Below are positions 18,926 through 27,810 of a stretch of 51,557 nt of DNA, piece by piece; within the stretch, counting starts at the first letter, position 1; every line of letters begins with the position of its first letter. The stretch comes from an uncultured Fibrobacter sp. (GTDB lineage Bacteria; Fibrobacterota; Fibrobacteria; Fibrobacterales; Fibrobacteraceae). A model generated the notes under the pieces. The model did no database searches, was not told the DNA's origin, and was given only the letters and a program-made list of their open reading frames with translations. Location: NCBI GenBank assembly GCA_946414025.1, contig CAMKMX010000018.1:1-51557 (forward strand). Reading direction: 5' to 3'. Position numbers and translations under genes: made by a program.

Positions 18926-18953
18926 AATATAGATAAAACGATTGCCTTGTCAA
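18926..18953 (-). promoter_or_regulatory. Promoter of tRNA-Asn
   Basis: On the - strand: TTGACA (18948-18953), 16-bp spacer, TATATT (18926-18931), about 20 bases before the tRNA 5' end. The words after the -10 (TTTGGG) recur before tRNA-Pro at 24152. Confidence 0.8.
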
Positions 18954-19012
18954 GGGATTTTTATAAAAATTTCGGCTTTTTTATAAAAAAAGACCAATTC
19001 CCAGGTAATTTT

Positions 19013-19459
19013 TTAGAAAAACATCCAGACGGCAATCCAATAGACCATAAGCAAAAATTCCATTTCCCGACTGATGTGGGAAAGGAAAGCCCCGCCAAAA
19101 GCGCCCGCACCGATTGCGACAATCCGGGTCCAGGGCATGTCCAGCCCATGATACACAAAGGTAAGCCCGCCAAAGAATTCCACCCACAGCCAAAGGATCT
19201 GGGAAAGCACAAGGTAGCGGGTCTTGTGGCTTGTCAGGGACGTCGTGGAAAAACAGATACACAGAGCGAGCATCCGGAAAGGCATGTATTCCAAGGATGG
19301 TTCCGAAAGATCTACCGTGAGGTAGGAGAACAGGCCAAAGACCACCAAGGAAAGGGCAAGAATACCCGTCTCCTTGAAGATACCGACAGGACGACGCCAA
19401 AGGAACATGGAGGTTCCAAGAGCCATAAGACAGCACAGGGCGTTCAGGATAGCATCCAT
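19013..19459 (-). CDS. Small polytopic membrane protein of the redox operon
   Basis: 148 residues with about five hydrophobic helices. It is the last gene of the operon, its ATG overlapping the TAA of the NrfD-cytochrome gene by one base (TAATG). I do not recognise the family. By position it could be an accessory membrane subunit, as ActD/ActF-type subunits are in alternative complex III, but no sequence motif proves that. Confidence 0.65.
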   Translation of the reverse strand: MDAILNALCCLMALGTSMFLWRRPVGIFKETGILALSLVVFGLFSYLTVDLSEPSLEYMPFRMLALCICFSTTSLTSHKTRYLVLSQILWLWVEFFGGLTFVYHGLDMPWTRIVAIGAGAFGGAFLSHISREMEFLLMVYWIAVWMFF

Positions 19460-21135
19460 TATTCACCCTCCCCTGCCAAATGGCGCATGTAGCGAACCAG
19501 CCCCCGCGCTTCGTCTTCGGAGACCCGGCCCCGATAGGGGTTCATGTTCACCCGGCCATCCAGAATGACCTTCACGAGAGAGTCCTCTCCCAAGGTATCC
19601 AGCCGCACGGGCGTAAGCTTCTGGGGCAGCGGGTAGAATTCCCGCACGAACTTTTCGTTGAACTTGCCGTCTTGCCCGTGGCAACCGGCGCACCTGGACG
19701 ACCATATAAACTCTACCGTCTTGGGCGAATCAACTTCCTGCACGGATACGACTCCCGAAGGAATATCTGAACTGCCCCCGGCCCAGAACGCCCCTGCAAG
19801 GCAACCCAGGATTCCAGCAAGCACCGCGCAAACCAGCTTTACCCGTTTTCCAGAAATACCCCACAGGGGCCTTGCGCACAAAGTAAAGCTCGCCACCAGC
19901 ACAAGCAAGGGCAGGCACAAGGGAGCCACGTTCACCACCGAAAGGGGCGCAAGGTTCGTATTTTCTACAGAAACGGCCCAGACCACGTACAGCAGGGTAA
20001 CAAGGACACCCAGCAAAAGGGGCAGCCGCAAAATGGAAAAGTCGTTTTTCTCAGGGAGGGAAACCTTTTCCGACTCTTTGTCCGATTCGTCCTGCTGCAG
20101 GACAATCTCCCCCATCACCACGTCTTCGCCCTCCAGCAAGGAGCTGAACTTGGCGCGGAAAACAAAGAACAAGGTGGTGAACAGACCCAGGGAGAACGAA
20201 ACCAGCCCAAGGTCAGTCCAGCTGAAGTATTCCGCAGCGTTGTATTCCGACGGTGTGACCAGGATGTAGCGTTCAAGCCCCAACGAAACCAAGACGGAGA
20301 ACGCCACCAGGAGCCGCCCGAAGGCATTTTCCCGGATAACCCGGAGCCACATCAGCTGCGGCACCACCGCCCCGAGGAACACCACCTCGAAGGAGAACGA
20401 GCCTTTCAGCAGGAATTCCCACAGCCAGAAAAACGCCATGAACCAGGAAAGGCCAAGCATGAGTTTTTCCAGCACCCGTACGCGGCAGTGCTCCGCCGTA
20501 AGGAGGATAATGACCAGGGCAAGGCCAGAATAGATAGCCCCCGCAATAAAGTAAAGCGGGAAAAACGCCCCGCGCCACTGGGGCACAAAAGTCACCGCAA
20601 AGTCAAGGCTCACGATGGTGTGCACCCACAGCACCAGCGGGAAGAGCAGCCAGGCCATAGGGCGAATCAGCTTTTTCAGGTCCGGGAACTTTTCGCTGAA
20701 AAGGTGCGTTGCAAAAAACAACAGAGACACAAGCCCATATACAGAAATACAGCAGAAATCCCAGACCAGGGGCGACCGCAGGTTCGAAAAGTTGCCGCGG
20801 GCATCGAGAAACGGGACAACCATGTAGAAGTTTTCGATAATTCCCAGATGAACCAACGGGAACAGCGCCGCCACCGCCAGGGAACACAGGGTGGAAAGTT
20901 CCGCCACCATAGAAGTGCGGCGACCGAGGGGATAACCCAGCGCAAGGAATATGGCCGAAATCAGCGTTCCTGCATGGGCAAGTCCAATCCACAACACAAA
21001 AAGGGAAATGGGAATGCCCCAGAAGGTGCGTGCGTCGGTATGCCATGCGGTGGGGCCTTCCCACAGGGAAACCCCGAAGGCGAAAGCCCCCAGAAGCAAA
21101 AGTGCCGCGCCTATGTACACGAGAATCCTGTACAC
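19459..21135 (-). CDS. NrfD-like membrane subunit fused to C-terminal cytochrome c
   Basis: 558 residues from GTG at 21135 (TAGTG overlap with the FeS gene). About ten helices with the NrfD/PsrC pattern ('HTDARTFWGIPISLFVLWIGLAHAGTLIS' region, 'HLGIIENFYMVVPF', 'HTIVSLDFAVTFVPQWRGAFFP', split over helices) take up residues 1-340. A linker and two more helices follow, then a monohaem cytochrome c domain with CAGCH near residue 478 and a likely Met ligand in 'VNMNPYRGRV'. NrfD proteins oxidise or reduce quinol in the membrane. The fused haem would pass electrons directly. The fusion resembles joining the ActC and ActE roles of alternative complex III. Confidence 0.88.
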   Translation of the reverse strand: MYRILVYIGAALLLLGAFAFGVSLWEGPTAWHTDARTFWGIPISLFVLWIGLAHAGTLISAIFLALGYPLGRRTSMVAELSTLCSLAVAALFPLVHLGIIENFYMVVPFLDARGNFSNLRSPLVWDFCCISVYGLVSLLFFATHLFSEKFPDLKKLIRPMAWLLFPLVLWVHTIVSLDFAVTFVPQWRGAFFPLYFIAGAIYSGLALVIILLTAEHCRVRVLEKLMLGLSWFMAFFWLWEFLLKGSFSFEVVFLGAVVPQLMWLRVIRENAFGRLLVAFSVLVSLGLERYILVTPSEYNAAEYFSWTDLGLVSFSLGLFTTLFFVFRAKFSSLLEGEDVVMGEIVLQQDESDKESEKVSLPEKNDFSILRLPLLLGVLVTLLYVVWAVSVENTNLAPLSVVNVAPLCLPLLVLVASFTLCARPLWGISGKRVKLVCAVLAGILGCLAGAFWAGGSSDIPSGVVSVQEVDSPKTVEFIWSSRCAGCHGQDGKFNEKFVREFYPLPQKLTPVRLDTLGEDSLVKVILDGRVNMNPYRGRVSEDEARGLVRYMRHLAGEGE

Positions 21136-22001
21136 TAGCGCCTCCCCCGCATGTACACCACGGAAGGATCGAGATTCGCTATTTCCCTAGGCACGTAAAG
21201 GTTCCTGTGCTTGGCCTCTTGAACCAGGGGGGATTCCTGGTCTAGCCAGTTCCCGAAGATAATGGCATTCTTGGGGCAGGCCTCGCTACAGGCGGTCTTG
21301 AGACCACTCCCCCGCCATTCCACACCGGGCCTTGTAGCCATCTGGGTGTGCTTGTGGTCTTGCAAGCGCTGCAGGCACAGGGAGCATTTTTCCATGACGC
21401 CCTTGGAGCGCAGGGGAACTTCGGGATTGAACTTGCGGGCAAGACCTTCCTTGACGCTATCCACATAGTTGAACTTGCGGGCCCCCACAGGACAGTTCGC
21501 CCCGCAGAACCTGGAGCCGGTACAGCGTTTGTACATCATAGTGCTGAGGCCGTCGGGCGTGTGGCTTGCCGCCCCCGTAGGGCAGACCTTTTCGCAAGGG
21601 GCATTGCCGCAGTGGAAACACATGGCAGGGGCGCCACCATGCATCTCTATCCAGTGCATGAACCGCCCGGCATCACGCTCTCCCTTGGAACTCAGGGGAA
21701 TGTTGTTTTCTTGCATGCAGGCCAGAATGCACTTGCCGCATCCGTCGCAGGCGTCCAAATCGATAGCCATGCCGAAACGGTTCACAGGTGAAGCCCCGTG
21801 GACATCAAGAGCGCCGGGCATGGGAACCTGGACCAGGTCAAAAGCCCCCTTGGCGCGGGACAGGGCCAGACGGACTTCTTTTTCGAACTCGGCGATTTCT
21901 GGAACTTTCGCCCCGGAAAGGTCGGGCAAGCGACGGCAGCCCCACAGGACCTGCATTAAAGCCACCACCGAACACGCCTTGATAAACTCACGCCTATCCA
22001 T
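21135..22001 (-). CDS. Tat-exported four-cluster [4Fe-4S] protein (NrfC/ActB-ferredoxin type)
   Basis: 288 residues from the ATG at 22001; the frame extends 11 codons further but that would overlap the preceding gene. The N-terminus has a twin-arginine motif DRREFIK and a lipobox-like LWGC (Cys22). Cys groups CDGCGKCILAC, CFHCGNAPCEKVCP, CTGSRFCGANCP and CSLC...CSEACP supply four [4Fe-4S] clusters, as in NrfC/DmsB/PsrB proteins. It would wire the NrfD subunit to a periplasmic partner. The 11-base gap to the pentahaem gene supports co-transcription. Confidence 0.9.
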   Translation of the reverse strand: MDRREFIKACSVVALMQVLWGCRRLPDLSGAKVPEIAEFEKEVRLALSRAKGAFDLVQVPMPGALDVHGASPVNRFGMAIDLDACDGCGKCILACMQENNIPLSSKGERDAGRFMHWIEMHGGAPAMCFHCGNAPCEKVCPTGAASHTPDGLSTMMYKRCTGSRFCGANCPVGARKFNYVDSVKEGLARKFNPEVPLRSKGVMEKCSLCLQRLQDHKHTQMATRPGVEWRGSGLKTACSEACPKNAIIFGNWLDQESPLVQEAKHRNLYVPREIANLDPSVVYMRGRR

Positions 22002-22012
22002 AAAACAAAACC

Positions 22013-22540
22013 CTAACGATGGCACGCCCCGCAATGGATGGCGGCCTTCTTGAAACCCCGGCCTTCGAAGGTCTTTCCGCTATGGCAGTCCAGGCAACTC
22101 TGCATGGTAAAGCGCTCCCCTCCGTAGCGGTTCTTTTGAATCTTTTCCGTAGAGCCATGACAGTCGCTACATTGCACGCCTGCCGCAAAATGAAGCCCGT
22201 GGTGGAACACCACGTGTTCCGGCAAAACCCTCTTGTGCACCCAAGGGAATTCCTCGGCACGGCTCAAGGCGGAATCCAGTTTCTCGATTCCCGGGTTCTC
22301 GGTCAAGGGCAGCCTATGGCAGTCCATGCAGTCCGTCTTGGAAGGCAGGTAGGCGTGAGCCTGGTAAGTCACTCCCGTATGACAATGGGAACAATCCAGC
22401 CCGATGGAATCCCCGTGAAGGGCGTGGTCAAAGGGAATATTTCCTGGAGTCTTGACTTCGGAAGCCTGCTGACGGAACAGGAAATCGGCCAGGAAGAACC
22501 CGCACAAAAGTGCCAACAACCCCGCCATCAGGTATTTCAT
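22013..22540 (-). CDS. Pentahaem cytochrome c (NrfB/ActA-like)
   Basis: 175 residues. An N-terminal signal anchor (about 1-22) is followed by five CxxCH motifs: CSHCH, CMDCH, CSDCH, CLDCH and CGACH. The protein ends one residue after the last haem motif. Spacing and extra His residues fit class III/NrfB-like multihaem cytochromes. Located outside the cytoplasmic membrane, it would collect or deliver electrons for the NrfD/FeS module. No NrfA nitrite reductase is in the window. Confidence 0.9.
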   Translation of the reverse strand: MKYLMAGLLALLCGFFLADFLFRQQASEVKTPGNIPFDHALHGDSIGLDCSHCHTGVTYQAHAYLPSKTDCMDCHRLPLTENPGIEKLDSALSRAEEFPWVHKRVLPEHVVFHHGLHFAAGVQCSDCHGSTEKIQKNRYGGERFTMQSCLDCHSGKTFEGRGFKKAAIHCGACHR

Positions 22541-22552
22541 TCCCGCTCCCAG

Positions 22553-22927
22553 TTACTTAGGCCTGCCCGGATCCTCCGGATTATCCAAAATGTACAAAAG
22601 CCAAGCCGTCATCATCTTCGCCTGGTCTTCGGTAAGGGGCGTTATTTCCATCGCAGGCCAAATGTCCGGGTGTTTCGGCGTAGGGTGTATCAGGTACTTG
22701 ACCATTTCCTCGGGCTTTTCGGCGTACTGGGCAACATTCTCCTTCATGGGAGGTGCGGCAAACTTGCGACCCCAGCGATGACAGGCCTTGCATTCGTTGT
22801 TGTAGTATTCCTGGGCACCAACCTTGAGTTCCGGAGTCACCTTGGGCAAGGAAAATACTTCTACGGCAAATAAAGCTGTTGCAAGAATCACAAAAATGAA
22901 TAACGTAATTTTGAAAGTTTTTCCCAT
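22553..22927 (-). CDS. Monohaem cytochrome c
   Basis: 124 residues: signal peptide or anchor (about 1-27), CKACH near residue 48 and Met candidates in 'IWPAMEITPLTEDQAKMM' near 100. The layout is that of a class I cytochrome c domain. It lies 9 bases after the FISUMP gene (ribosome site AGGGGA) and 12 before the pentahaem gene. Comparable in role to ActE of alternative complex III (inference). Confidence 0.85.
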   Translation of the reverse strand: MGKTFKITLFIFVILATALFAVEVFSLPKVTPELKVGAQEYYNNECKACHRWGRKFAAPPMKENVAQYAEKPEEMVKYLIHPTPKHPDIWPAMEITPLTEDQAKMMTAWLLYILDNPEDPGRPK

Positions 22928-22936
22928 ACACGTCCC

Positions 22937-24073
22937 CTACTTCTTGATACAGCGTACCGAGAAAGCAAATGTTTTCAGATTCTTGAACTCACCGCTAAAG
23001 GTCTGGTTGGCGTAATACAAATTCCAATAGGGAGCTTGGGTTCCGTTAGAAATTTCTTCGGCAACCCAGAAATCGGCCTCTTCACCAAGGAAGGCAAATG
23101 AACCGTTGGCATCGCGGTAACCCGCAGGAACTGCTCCAAAACCGTAGCGGTTGGTGCCCAAAATTTCCTCGTCGTTTTCTTCCCAGCCGCTCTCTTTACG
23201 CAGACTCGTTCCCACATCTTCAGTAGCTAGCCCTGCGGCCTTGTTGGATTCTACCACATAATGGGCCAGCGTTTCCATATCCTTATCGGTCGGGATATAC
23301 CATCCATCCGGACATATTCCCTGGTGTTTTTCGCCTAGCAGGTCTCCTGCCGCAGAATGACCGTAGGCATTGTCCAGCGCCATGGCGGCAGTCCACTGGT
23401 AGAGCCTACCATAGTTGGAGCAGTTCTCAAGGCTGTTCATGTAGCACCAGCTGTTCTCTACGGCATGATTCAAGTTTTGAGCCATCCAGACCTGAGTGCC
23501 GATACGGACGGTCCTGTACATCTGGCCGTCCCTCTTGTCGCAAAGTACTGCGGCCGGAGCGTCTGCACAAAGGGATGTATCCCTGGGAGCTTCTGGCATA
23601 ACCGTATCTGCCGTAGCGGTATCGGGAGTTACCTCAGGCTGGGATTCTTCCAGGGCAACCTCCTGAACGGAGGAATCCACGGTTGCCTGCGGAACTGAAT
23701 CTACAGGCATTTCAGAAGAACTGGACAGCTCCGCCTCTGCAGAAGAACTTTCTGCGACAGAAGAACTGGAACTTTCGGAGGAACTGGACTGGACCAGGGT
23801 GTCCGCTACCGCCTTAATCTCTTTTGTAGCCGTATCGACAACAGCGGTATCTGCAGTCGCCGTGTCCGAAACCGCGGAATCCACAACTGCCGAATCGACA
23901 ATCGTTTCTGCCTCGCTAGAAGAGGACTGGACAAGAACGGAGCTGGAAGATTTCGCTACGGGAGCGGGCTGACTTTGGGTTTCGGTCCTGCAACCGGTCA
24001 ACAGAACAACGGACAGTCCAAGCACCATCAAAACGATAGGCCCTATCCCGTGTAAAGTAACCCGCTTCTGCAT
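22937..24073 (-). CDS. FISUMP-domain lipoprotein
   Basis: 378 residues from the ATG at 24073; the 19 codons before it are not signal-like. Signal peptide with lipobox LLTGC (Cys about 29), a roughly 130-residue linker made of Ser clusters and DTATADTA-like repeats, then the FISUMP domain (about 185-378): 'DGQMYRTVRIGTQVWMAQNLN', split here, 'GRLYQWTAAMAL', 'GICPDGWYIPTDKD', 'AGYRDANGSFAFLG' and 'SVRCIKK' at the end. FISUMP is the hallmark paralogous domain of Fibrobacter. The gene heads the cytochrome/NrfD operon, with only 9 bases to the next start. Role unknown; perhaps surface or outer-membrane anchoring. Confidence 0.92.
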   Translation of the reverse strand: MQKRVTLHGIGPIVLMVLGLSVVLLTGCRTETQSQPAPVAKSSSSVLVQSSSSEAETIVDSAVVDSAVSDTATADTAVVDTATKEIKAVADTLVQSSSSESSSSSVAESSSAEAELSSSSEMPVDSVPQATVDSSVQEVALEESQPEVTPDTATADTVMPEAPRDTSLCADAPAAVLCDKRDGQMYRTVRIGTQVWMAQNLNHAVENSWCYMNSLENCSNYGRLYQWTAAMALDNAYGHSAAGDLLGEKHQGICPDGWYIPTDKDMETLAHYVVESNKAAGLATEDVGTSLRKESGWEENDEEILGTNRYGFGAVPAGYRDANGSFAFLGEEADFWVAEEISNGTQAPYWNLYYANQTFSGEFKNLKTFAFSVRCIKK

Positions 24074-24151
24074 ATGCAGAAATATACGCAAATTTTGGCT
24101 AAAAAAACGAAAAAACGGGTAAAAAAACAAAAATATATCTTCGCCTTTTAC

Positions 24152-24157
24152 TATATT
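24152..24157 (+). promoter_or_regulatory. -10 element of tRNA-Pro
   Basis: TATATT sits 10 bases upstream of the tRNA, in the context CTATATTTGGG shared with the tRNA-Asn promoter. The region upstream is A-rich and no good -35 is seen at 16-18 bp. Confidence 0.5.
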
Positions 24158-24167
24158 TGGGCACCGA

Positions 24168-24241
24168 CGGGGTGTAGCTCAGCCTGGTAGAGCGTCTGCT
24201 TTGGGAGCAGAATGTCGTCAGTTCGAATCTGGCTACCCCGA
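24168..24241 (+). tRNA. tRNA-Pro (anticodon TGG)
   Basis: 74 nt. Acceptor CGGGGTG/TACCCCG with one G-T pair, D-arm GCTC...GAGC, anticodon loop TTTGGGA (anticodon TGG), T-arm GTCAG-TTCGAAT-CTGGC, discriminator A, CCA not encoded. A C5/G5 hairpin (24251-24264) follows, before the GH2 gene. Confidence 0.95.
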
Positions 24242-24290
24242 TACAAAAAAGCCCCCATCAGGGGGTTTGCCGTATAAAAGGAAAGCCCGA

Positions 24291-27119
24291 ATGAACAAAA
24301 TCATGAGCCTTGACGGCGACTGGCAGATGAAGTGGGATACGGAAGATTCCGGAATTTCCAACCGCTGGTACGCAACCAACCCCTCCGATACCGAAACCGT
24401 GAATGTTCCCCACGTCTGGGAACGTAGCTTTGACAAGCTGCTCATGTCCCAGGACTGCGCCTTCTACTTCAAGCGTTTTACCCTGGACGACGACAAGCTG
24501 GTGGCCAAGCGCATTTTCCTGCGCTTTGAACGGATCGCCACCCACGCCACGGTCTGGCTCAACGGTATCCGCCTTGGAACCCACTTCGGGGCTTATACGC
24601 CTTTTACCATCGAAACGCAAAAAGCTATCAAGATTGGCGAAGAAAACGTCCTGTGCGTCCGTGTGGCCAACATGGGGGCATCCAACAGCCGTATCGACTT
24701 CGGCCGTGAAAGCACCGACGGTGCAGACGACCGCTACGCCCACCCCGGAGAAATGCCTGTGGGCCTCCCCTGGAACCAGTACCCCTTCGGCGGTATCTTC
24801 GGGCATGTAGATTTGATTCTCGGCAGTTCCGCCTACATTGCCGACCTGCATGTAGAGCCCGACATGGACCAGGAACGTGTGGCCGCAGAAATCACCTTCA
24901 ACAACCCCCGCGGGTTCCAGACCCGTATCCGTTTCCTCATGAGAAACGCCGTGGGCGACGTGTATGAATGGTATAAGGAAGTCAAGCTGGACAAGGAGAA
25001 CATGACCCAACGGTTTGCCTTCCAGATCAAGGACTGGAAAAAGGACAAATGCGTCTGGAGCCTGGACAAGCCCAACCTGTTCGCCCTGGAAGTCCAGCTG
25101 GAAATCAAGACCGGCAAGAACAAGCCGCCTGAGTACAGTTTCCCTGTGGTCAAGACCTTCGGATTCCGCAAGTTCGACTGCATCAAGGGCGACTACTACC
25201 TGAACGATTCCATCCTCAAGATTCAGGGCGTAAGCTACAACCAGCAGTGGAGCGAAGGCGGCCTCTGGACTGACAAGAACCCCGCCCTCAAGAAAGACCT
25301 GCAGGCCGTCAAGGACGCAGGATTCAACGCCATCCGCAGCTGCGGAGCGCCACTGACCAACGAAGCGCTGGACATCTGCGACGAAATTGGTCTTTTGGTG
25401 TTCCAGGAATTTCCCATCCACACCATGCGTTCTACGCCCCAGGGCTTGGAAATTGCAAAAAAACTGATTACGGACCTCGTTCGCGACCAGCACAACCACC
25501 CCTCCATCGCCGTGTGGATTCTCGGTGCCGAAAACGGGACATTCATGCTGCAGAACGGAAACAAGCTGCTGAACGCCATCGGCCCTATCGATATGCTTAG
25601 GCCCGCCATCAGCAACTTTGACAGTATTTACCTGGACAACGAAGGCGTGTTCCACAAGGACACCGGCAAGCTACTGCCTGTCTCTGTGGACCATATTTCC
25701 CAGTACGCAAGCCTGCGCATCAACCCGCGTCTTTGCCCCAGTGCCAATTACTCTCACTACCTCGCCCACTGCTTTAACCGCGAAGACGAAGAGCTTTCTG
25801 TCCCCGATGCGGGCCTTGGCGACAGCGTTTTCCAGGACGAAGACGAGAGAGTGGACCTGGACTTGAACAACAAGATGTTGGTCACCCTGAAAAACCACAC
25901 CTTGCTCCCCGCCAAGCCCACCAACCTGCGCGGCCCCAGAAGCGTCAAGAACCAAAAGGCCATCAAGAACGCCTACAAGGCAATCGAGGATTTCCTCGCC
26001 ACCGCCGATATAGCCGCTTGGAAAAAATTCGACACTTTCTGCAATGACGCCAACAGCATCGCCATCAAGAGCAAGTTGGACCAGATTACCGCATTCCAGA
26101 GCAACCCGCAAATCGCCGGATTTTTCCTGGACCAGTGGGCCGACTACGGTATCGATTTCAGCGGTCTCAACGACGAGAACCGCAAGAGCAAGGGCTTTAC
26201 GGACTTCGCCAAGGAAATCTCCACTCCGAGCCGTATCCTGGTAAGCGAGCTGGAACACGTGGTCACGCCGCAAAGCGAAGTTAGCTTCCAGCTGACCCTG
26301 TTGAACAACAGCCGTCTTGAAAATGTGGGGATTGAAATTTCCCTGCTAGATGAAAAGGGCAAGGTCGTAAGTACCAAGACCCAATCTCCCGAAGAACCTG
26401 TGGGCAAGACCAGCCTTACCCAGCTTGGAATCTGCTCCCTCATGGCTCCTCGAAGTGTGGGCAAGTACCAGATTAAGTTCACCCTGAAGGACGGCGGAAA
26501 AGAAGTCCACTCCTCTACAGAAGACCTGATCGTCATCGAACAGGCCGACGTAAAGTCCGCCATGAAGAAGGTCTGCTTCTTGGACAACAGCGAAGAGTCC
26601 AGCGACGCCCTTGCCGCACTCTCCGGCCCTGAAAAGATTATCTTCACGGCAAACCTCAGTTCTTGGCCCGACGAAATTTTGGACAAAATAGTCGATGTCA
26701 CCAAGAACGGCGGAAAGACCCTGCTGCTTTCGGACATGACCCAGGACGACGTGGATTTCTTGAACCAGAGCCACCAATTCGACTGCACCCTGGAATCCCA
26801 CTGGACCACCGGTGCCAACGGTATCAGCCTGCACTACATTCCCGACGGTTCTGAGCTCTTGAAAGTCTTCGGCACAAACGTCCTTGACCATACGGCAGCC
26901 GCTGTCATGCCGAGCCTTTCCATGAGCAAGCTGGAAGGGGCAAAGGTATATGCCCAGTCCCTTTCCATCAAGGATGGCGAAATCAAGGGCGGCGTGGATC
27001 TGCAGACTCTTCCCTTCGGCAAGGGAAAGATTGTGTTCAACCAGTTCAACATCTTCGAAGGCCTGGAAACAAACGCCCTTGCGGACGCCCTCTTCACAGC
27101 CATCGTAGATATTATCTAG
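24291..27119 (+). CDS. Glycoside hydrolase family 2-like protein, probably catalytically degenerate
   Basis: 942 residues from the ATG at 24291 (AAGGAA upstream; earlier codons lie in tRNA-Pro). No signal peptide, so cytoplasmic. Domains: GH2 sugar-binding jelly roll (about 1-180, 'VPHVWERSF', 'ERIATHATVWLNGIRLG'), Ig-like domain (about 190-300), TIM barrel (about 300-640, 'FNAIRSCGAPLTNEALDICDEIGLLVFQEF', split) and C-terminal beta domains with 'LLLSDMTQDD'. At the acid/base site the usual GNE reads G-A-E (Glu414). The nucleophile strand, normally (T/S)E(F/Y)G, reads VTLKN (531-535) with no Glu. The 'GFFLDQWADYG' motif after it is retained. It may be a binding or scaffold protein, or use another residue. 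Substrate unknown. Confidence 0.8.
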   Translation: MNKIMSLDGDWQMKWDTEDSGISNRWYATNPSDTETVNVPHVWERSFDKLLMSQDCAFYFKRFTLDDDKLVAKRIFLRFERIATHATVWLNGIRLGTHFGAYTPFTIETQKAIKIGEENVLCVRVANMGASNSRIDFGRESTDGADDRYAHPGEMPVGLPWNQYPFGGIFGHVDLILGSSAYIADLHVEPDMDQERVAAEITFNNPRGFQTRIRFLMRNAVGDVYEWYKEVKLDKENMTQRFAFQIKDWKKDKCVWSLDKPNLFALEVQLEIKTGKNKPPEYSFPVVKTFGFRKFDCIKGDYYLNDSILKIQGVSYNQQWSEGGLWTDKNPALKKDLQAVKDAGFNAIRSCGAPLTNEALDICDEIGLLVFQEFPIHTMRSTPQGLEIAKKLITDLVRDQHNHPSIAVWILGAENGTFMLQNGNKLLNAIGPIDMLRPAISNFDSIYLDNEGVFHKDTGKLLPVSVDHISQYASLRINPRLCPSANYSHYLAHCFNREDEELSVPDAGLGDSVFQDEDERVDLDLNNKMLVTLKNHTLLPAKPTNLRGPRSVKNQKAIKNAYKAIEDFLATADIAAWKKFDTFCNDANSIAIKSKLDQITAFQSNPQIAGFFLDQWADYGIDFSGLNDENRKSKGFTDFAKEISTPSRILVSELEHVVTPQSEVSFQLTLLNNSRLENVGIEISLLDEKGKVVSTKTQSPEEPVGKTSLTQLGICSLMAPRSVGKYQIKFTLKDGGKEVHSSTEDLIVIEQADVKSAMKKVCFLDNSEESSDALAALSGPEKIIFTANLSSWPDEILDKIVDVTKNGGKTLLLSDMTQDDVDFLNQSHQFDCTLESHWTTGANGISLHYIPDGSELLKVFGTNVLDHTAAAVMPSLSMSKLEGAKVYAQSLSIKDGEIKGGVDLQTLPFGKGKIVFNQFNIFEGLETNALADALFTAIVDII

Positions 27120-27142
27120 GCCGGCAATCAAGTCGATTTATA

Positions 27143-27170
27143 AAAGTGCCCCTTCGGGGGCATTTTTTTT
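27143..27170 (+). terminator. Rho-independent terminator of the GH2 gene
   Basis: TGCCCC-TTCG-GGGGCA stem-loop (27147-27162) followed by eight T. Confidence 0.9.
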
Positions 27171-27214
27171 GTCACCCTTAAAAAACGCCGTTCCATTAAA
27201 TATATATTTGAAGT

Positions 27215-27805
27215 ATGAATTTTCTGAAGTTTATCCCGCTTTTTGTAGCCCCGATTCTTTTGGCTGGATGTGCCGGTTCTTCCAATGGTGATGATTTGGA
27301 AGTACCAACCAACCTTCCCCCCATCTGCCGCGATATCGACTTTGTAGCAAACCCCGACATGCGTGAAATGTGCGGAGTCCGCAGGGTCCACAACAAGGCC
27401 TATAGAAACATTCCCCAGCAGCGCTACCTGATTAACCCCAACGGGACGTCCATCGTGAAAACCGACGGGCAGCTGGAACTCCGTTTCCAGAATTCCCTAC
27501 CGCTGTACCTGGATGGCCCGATTACCAGGGAACTCCAATTCAACCAGGAAAAGAGGCTGGAAAAGGTCCAGAACAGCTACGACTACCACGAAATCTACAG
27601 CGGCAAAGAACGCGTTAGAATTTTCAAGATGGGTATCCCTACCGACATGGGTAATACCTACGATTTCTGCTTCCGGATTCCCGAAAAAAAAGGCAACGCC
27701 AGAACTCGCAGTGTGGCCATGGGTAACCATATCGAAGCCATGACATGCGACGACTTTGATTTTCTTGTAACACAAGACAACGAAAGAAAAGCAGCGAAGA
27801 AGTAA
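27215..27805 (+). CDS. Lipoprotein, function unknown
   Basis: 196 residues. Signal peptide with lipobox LLAGC (Cys about 19). The mature part has four or five cysteines and beta-rich segments ('LELRFQNSLPLYLDG', 'YDFCFRIPEKKG'). It ends 5 bases before the GTG start of the MBL-fold gene, so the two are likely co-transcribed. Not recognised. Confidence 0.7.
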   Translation: MNFLKFIPLFVAPILLAGCAGSSNGDDLEVPTNLPPICRDIDFVANPDMREMCGVRRVHNKAYRNIPQQRYLINPNGTSIVKTDGQLELRFQNSLPLYLDGPITRELQFNQEKRLEKVQNSYDYHEIYSGKERVRIFKMGIPTDMGNTYDFCFRIPEKKGNARTRSVAMGNHIEAMTCDDFDFLVTQDNERKAAKK

Positions 27806-27810
27806 ATTGC

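Noticed and set aside
22013..22540. Nitrite reductase system nrfABCD
   Set aside because: Pentahaem, FeS and NrfD parts resemble NrfBCD, but the catalytic NrfA (CxxCK haem) is absent, so a nitrite reductase role is not supported.
18834..24241. tRNA-Asn and tRNA-Pro as island attachment sites
   Set aside because: The genes between them form one coherent operon with backbone-like base use, and no direct repeat of either tRNA end was found nearby.
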